A stretch of 5,798 bases of DNA from Pseudomonadota bacterium (GTDB lineage Bacteria; Pseudomonadota; Gammaproteobacteria; Acidithiobacillales; Acidithiobacillaceae). Of this stretch, positions 5,579 to 5,798 are shown piece by piece. Location: assembly GCA_021840785.1 (NCBI GenBank), contig JAKBXD010000126.1, positions 1-5,798 on the forward strand, given 5' to 3'. A model generated the notes under the pieces. That model was not told the origin of the DNA and did no database searches. It worked only from the letters and a program-made list of their open reading frames with translations. Positions within the stretch are counted from its first letter, which is position 1, and each line of letters begins with the position of its first letter. Position numbers and translations under genes: made by a program.

Positions 5579-5650
5579 CCGGCTGATTCGTAAAGTGAAG
5601 CCCAAGCAAAAGAAATAGCGCCGATCTCATCGACGCCATTTCTCACATGA

Positions 5651-5798
5651 GAGGTGGGGTTCTTCAGGGGTAAGCACTCGCGATGTAAGCCCCTGAAAAT
5701 CAACGGCCCCCAATCCGTCAAGCTGAACCGGCTGCCCGAGGCCGATGCTTCGGGGAATGAAATCAGTTTACCACAAGACGCACGGTCGATCAGGTCTA
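5651..5798 (+). CDS. Partial open frame of unknown function, running off the window
   Basis: After a TGA at 5648-5650 the plus strand stays open to the window end (49 codons). The protein-like part is from about 5696: KINGPQSVKLNRLPEADAS, continuing NEISLPQDARSIRS. By my count G+C in codon positions 1, 2 and 3 of this part is roughly 59, 47 and 68 percent, a coding-like order. The opposite strand is also open for about 74 codons (5796-5575), but its position pattern is less like coding. No ribosome binding site or ATG fits the plus frame; GTG 5654 or CTG 5693 are the only nearby options. It could be an internal piece of a gene broken by the element, possibly IS-related. I do not recognise it. 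Confidence 0.33.
5663..5697. repeat. 8-bp inverted repeat with internal TAAGC direct repeats
   Basis: TTCAGGGG (5663-5670) and CCCCTGAA (5690-5697) are perfect arms around a 19-nt centre. The centre starts with TAAGC and ends with TAAG, so TAAGC recurs as a direct repeat (5671-5675 and 5686-5690). No T-run follows on the plus strand. It may mark the end of a mobile element or a binding site. Confidence 0.4.

Noticed and set aside
1..5798. CRISPR array, tRNA or rRNA genes
   Set aside because: No regularly spaced repeats of 20-40 bases, no cloverleaf-like segments with TTCGA-type arms in order, and no rRNA core sequences were seen.

Overview
The window looks like part of a mobile genetic element from a Bacillota-type (Gram-positive) bacterium with moderately high GC. 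The reasons are very strong AGGAGG/AAGGAG ribosome binding sites ahead of all three complete genes, each about 10 nt from the start, and the remnant of a tiny membrane toxin of the holin-like kind common in Firmicutes. A more exact host (for example a Sulfobacillus or Alicyclobacillus relative) is a guess from style only.

Layout on the + strand. (1) 2-385 is the C-terminal part of an IS110-superfamily transposase, cut by the window start. (2) 386-674 is non-coding. It holds a long nested inverted repeat and a short direct repeat, and is best read as the 3' non-coding end of the insertion sequence, possibly its bridge/seek guide RNA. (3) 675-1148 is a 157-residue protein of unknown function with a charged, helical N-terminus. 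(4) 1149-1280 is the convergent junction, with a good intrinsic terminator for the minus-strand gene. (5) 4832-1281 (minus) is a 1183-residue fused primase-helicase: an archaeo-eukaryotic-type primase core, a small Cys cluster, then a DUF927-like P-loop ATPase. (6) 5116-4904 (minus) is a 70-residue excisionase-type helix-turn-helix protein, 71 bp upstream of the primase gene and probably co-transcribed. A strong dyad lies between the two. (7) 5117-5372 is the control region of that operon, with two TTGACA boxes one helical turn apart, a CTGT-N8-ACAG dyad and a perfect AT-rich 9-bp inverted repeat that could belong to an origin. (8) 5372-5578 is a decayed type I toxin-antitoxin-like unit: a frameshifted holin-like toxin on the minus strand with a structured, probably antisense, RNA on the plus strand. 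(9) 5651-5798 is a short open plus-strand frame running off the window.

The HTH protein and the primase-helicase form a compact replication/control module of the type carried by plasmids, integrative elements and phage satellites. No integrase, relaxase or capsid gene is visible, so the class of element cannot be settled here. The flanks hold IS and toxin debris, as expected at the edge of an accessory island. The points most worth checking are the possible IS110 guide RNA, the operator/origin-like region at 5151-5267, the decayed toxin with its antisense RNA, and the orphan 157-residue gene.
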